NCBI GenBank assembly: GCA_964579415.1 | Contig: CAZOGW010000140.1 | Coordinates: forward strand, 1 to 7,540 | Direction: 5' to 3' | Source: CAZOGW01 sp964579415 | GTDB lineage: Bacteria; Actinomycetota; Acidimicrobiia; Spongiisociales; UBA5794 | DNA length: 7,540 nucleotides | Part shown: positions 6,138-7,540 of the stretch, one piece after another | Layout: each line of letters begins with the position of its first letter | How positions within the stretch are numbered: position 1 is the stretch's first letter | Made by a program: the position numbers and the translations under genes | Notes under the pieces: generated by a model | Told to the model about the DNA's origin: nothing | Databases searched by the model: none | What the model saw: only the letters and a program-made list of their open reading frames with translations

Positions 6138-7072
6138 GCCGCCGCCTCCTTGCCGTCCAGGCCGCGGGCGCTCTCGCCCTCATCGTCTCCGCCCTGCTCG
6201 CCGCACCGGCGGCGGGAGCGAGCGGAACAGGCTGCGACCAAGAGTTTGCAGGTGAGACCTGCACCGTGGTGGCCGACCCTCCTGGCAAGCCGGGCGACGA
6301 CGCGAGCGATCCGGGCGACGCCGGCGAGTCCACGCGGACCTGCGAGTACGCGGGCGTGGAGATCGACTGCGACTCCGACGCCGGCACCTGGGACAGCTCG
6401 CGGCACTGCTGGGTTCAGCTGGTCACGCCACAGCCCGAGCCGGGCTCGTCGTCAGTATGGGAGGGGCACACGGACGGGGCGATCTACCAGTGCACCCCAC
6501 CCAATCCCCGCGGCGTCGCTGGGGCCTTCCCCGGCGGGACGATGTACTTCTGGGCCGCGGACCCGCCCCCGCGGGTGGTGCCCGGGGACTTGGCCCGCCA
6601 GGCCGTGGACAGCATGAACCTGACCGGCGCCACGGTCGGCGCGACCCCGCTGGATCCCGATGCACCCAGCGTGGTGGGCATCCAGACCTGGCTGTGGATC
6701 GACGGCGCCGACGAGCACACGTGGGGCCCCAACACCGCCACCGCGTCCGCAGGTGGGGTGACCGTGGCCGCCACCGCTCAGGCGACCAAGACGGTGTGGA
6801 AGCTGGGCGACGGGACCACCGTGACGTGCCGCAATGAGGGCACCGAGTGGCAGCGATCCCTGCGCAACGCCGAGGAGGACTCCCCGACCTGCGGGCACAC
6901 CTACCTCCGCGAGTCCGGCTCCCAGCCAGGCCACGCCTACACCATCACCGCCACCACCTACTGGGAAGTTGACTGGTCGGGCGGCGGCCAGTCCGGCACG
7001 ATCACGTTCTCGCTGACCGGCCCGCCGCGGCGCATGGACGTCGTCGAGCTCCAAGCCCTGCGGACCAGCTGA
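6131..7072 (+). CDS. secreted eight-cysteine protein with PKD-like C-terminal part
   Basis: ATG 6131 gives 313 residues, overlaps the lipoprotein stop by seven bases, and lacks a ribosome binding site, so coupling is likely. The Sec signal peptide has MLSRR, a hydrophobic core (about 6-24) and a probable cut near APAAGA|SG (about 30). The mature chain has eight Cys (35, 44, 71, 80, 93, 121, 233, 254), enough for four disulfides. An acidic Pro/Gly/Asp linker lies at 49-68. The C-terminal region (about 200-297) runs SAGGVTVAATAQATKTVWKL, GDGTTVTC, then CGHTY and HAYTITATTYWEVDW, which follows the PKD pattern of 'GDG', 'HTY' and alternating strands. There is no C-terminal membrane anchor or LPxTG motif. 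Similar proteins, usually called hypothetical, accompany actinobacterial Tad loci (recollection). A pilus tip, adhesin or wall-pore role is plausible, not shown. Confidence 0.86.
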   Translation: MLSRRLLAVQAAGALALIVSALLAAPAAGASGTGCDQEFAGETCTVVADPPGKPGDDASDPGDAGESTRTCEYAGVEIDCDSDAGTWDSSRHCWVQLVTPQPEPGSSSVWEGHTDGAIYQCTPPNPRGVAGAFPGGTMYFWAADPPPRVVPGDLARQAVDSMNLTGATVGATPLDPDAPSVVGIQTWLWIDGADEHTWGPNTATASAGGVTVAATAQATKTVWKLGDGTTVTCRNEGTEWQRSLRNAEEDSPTCGHTYLRESGSQPGHAYTITATTYWEVDWSGGGQSGTITFSLTGPPRRMDVVELQALRTS

Positions 7073-7518
7073 TGGTCACCAGCACCTCCACCTCCCCCGC
7101 CTCTGAGCGGGGCTCGATGAGTCTCGAGCTGGCAGTGATCGCCCCCGCGCTGCTGGTGTTGATCGGGTTGATCGTCGGGGCCGGGCGGGTGGCCCTGGGC
7201 GAGCAGGCCGTCCAGCAGGCAGCCGCGCAAGCTGCTCGCGACGTCACCCTCTCCCGCACCCCCGAAGCTGGGGCTGCGGCCGGCCGGGACACCGCCGAGC
7301 GGGTCTTGGCCGGGCAGGGTCTGCACTGCACCAGCTCGTCGACGTCGGTGTCCGCCGCGGCGCTGGGGTACCCGCCGGGTACGCCCGGCACGGTCACCGT
7401 GTCAGTTACCTGCCGAGTGGAGCTGTCCGATCTGATGGTTCCGGGCCTCCCCGGAGGAAAGACACTCCAAGCTGAGGTGTCCATGCCCACCAACCCATAC
7501 GTCTCGAGCGGCTCATGA
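7072..7518 (+). CDS. second TadE-like pseudopilin with a Cys pair
   Basis: ATG 7072 gives 148 residues and shares one base with the previous stop (TGATG). The leader of 14 residues ends in SERG|SMSLELAVI, with the expected cut after Gly14 and Glu19 at +5. A membrane helix follows (about 20-43), then EQAVQQAAAQAARDVTLSRT (44-63), the amphipathic helix usual in TadE/TadG, and a beta-rich end with MVPGLPGGKTLQAEVSMP. That ending parallels PGLPGLPIQQQATGPVE in the TadE-like protein at 4916-5332, so the two are paralogous in plan, though the sequences have diverged. Cys86 and Cys114 could pair outside the cell; the first TadE has no Cys. The leader is also shorter (14 versus 21 residues). Confidence 0.87.
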   Translation: MVTSTSTSPASERGSMSLELAVIAPALLVLIGLIVGAGRVALGEQAVQQAAAQAARDVTLSRTPEAGAAAGRDTAERVLAGQGLHCTSSSTSVSAAALGYPPGTPGTVTVSVTCRVELSDLMVPGLPGGKTLQAEVSMPTNPYVSSGS

Positions 7519-7540
7519 CCGGCCGGCTACAGCAGTGGGC
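7515..7540 (+). CDS. 5' start of the next operon gene (partial)
   Basis: ATG 7515 overlaps the preceding stop as ATGA and encodes MTGRLQQW before the window ends. Only eight codons are visible, so no family can be assigned. A further TadE/TadG-like protein would be usual at this point in such operons, but that is a guess from context. Confidence 0.5.

Noticed and set aside
1..7540. Integrative conjugative element or plasmid transfer region
   Set aside because: Related tad-like clusters occur on some actinobacterial mobile elements, but no integrase, relaxase, FtsK-type translocase, att site, IS element, CRISPR array or tRNA gene is visible here.

Overview
The window is a compact Tad/Flp-type (type IVc) pilus operon from a high-GC Gram-positive bacterium, almost certainly an actinomycete. 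The evidence is GC content of roughly 70% by eye, Ala/Arg/Pro-rich proteins, GTG starts, and no outer-membrane Tad parts (no RcpA secretin or TadD-like protein), as expected for a monoderm. No genus can be named. All supported genes lie on the plus strand. Several plus-strand frames and much of the minus strand stay open because of the GC bias, and those frames are shadows.

Layout. The tail of an upstream gene (to 61) overlaps the start of a SAF-domain, CpaB-like membrane protein (61-741). A MinD/ParA-fold protein follows with a ruined Walker A motif (738-1484), in the position of CpaE/TadZ. Next come the assembly motor ATPase TadA/CpaF (1481-2914) and the inner-membrane platform proteins TadB (2911-3762) and TadC (3759-4646). 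These genes join through overlaps of 1 to 4 bases. The first real gap (4647-4707) follows an inverted repeat at the end of tadC and carries the strongest ribosome binding site of the window, just before a 65-residue Flp-like prepilin (4708-4905).

After the prepilin come a TadE-like pseudopilin (4916-5332), a 32-residue single-span membrane peptide (5341-5439), a possible 24-codon coupling ORF (5440-5514), a lipoprotein (5511-6137), a secreted eight-cysteine protein with a PKD-like C-terminal part (6131-7072), a second TadE-like pseudopilin (7072-7518), and the start of another gene (7515 onward).

How it works together (family knowledge plus inference). TadA powers, and TadB/TadC anchor, the polymerisation of the Flp subunit, with the TadE-like proteins as minor pilins. 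The CpaB-like and CpaE-like proteins probably position or gate the machine in the cell envelope. The lipoprotein and the Cys-rich secreted protein are candidate surface or wall-spanning parts that replace the diderm outer-membrane module. No prepilin peptidase (TadV/CpaA) is in the window, so processing must come from elsewhere. No relaxase, integrase, transposase or att site is visible, so the sequence does not show whether the operon is chromosomal or on a mobile element.
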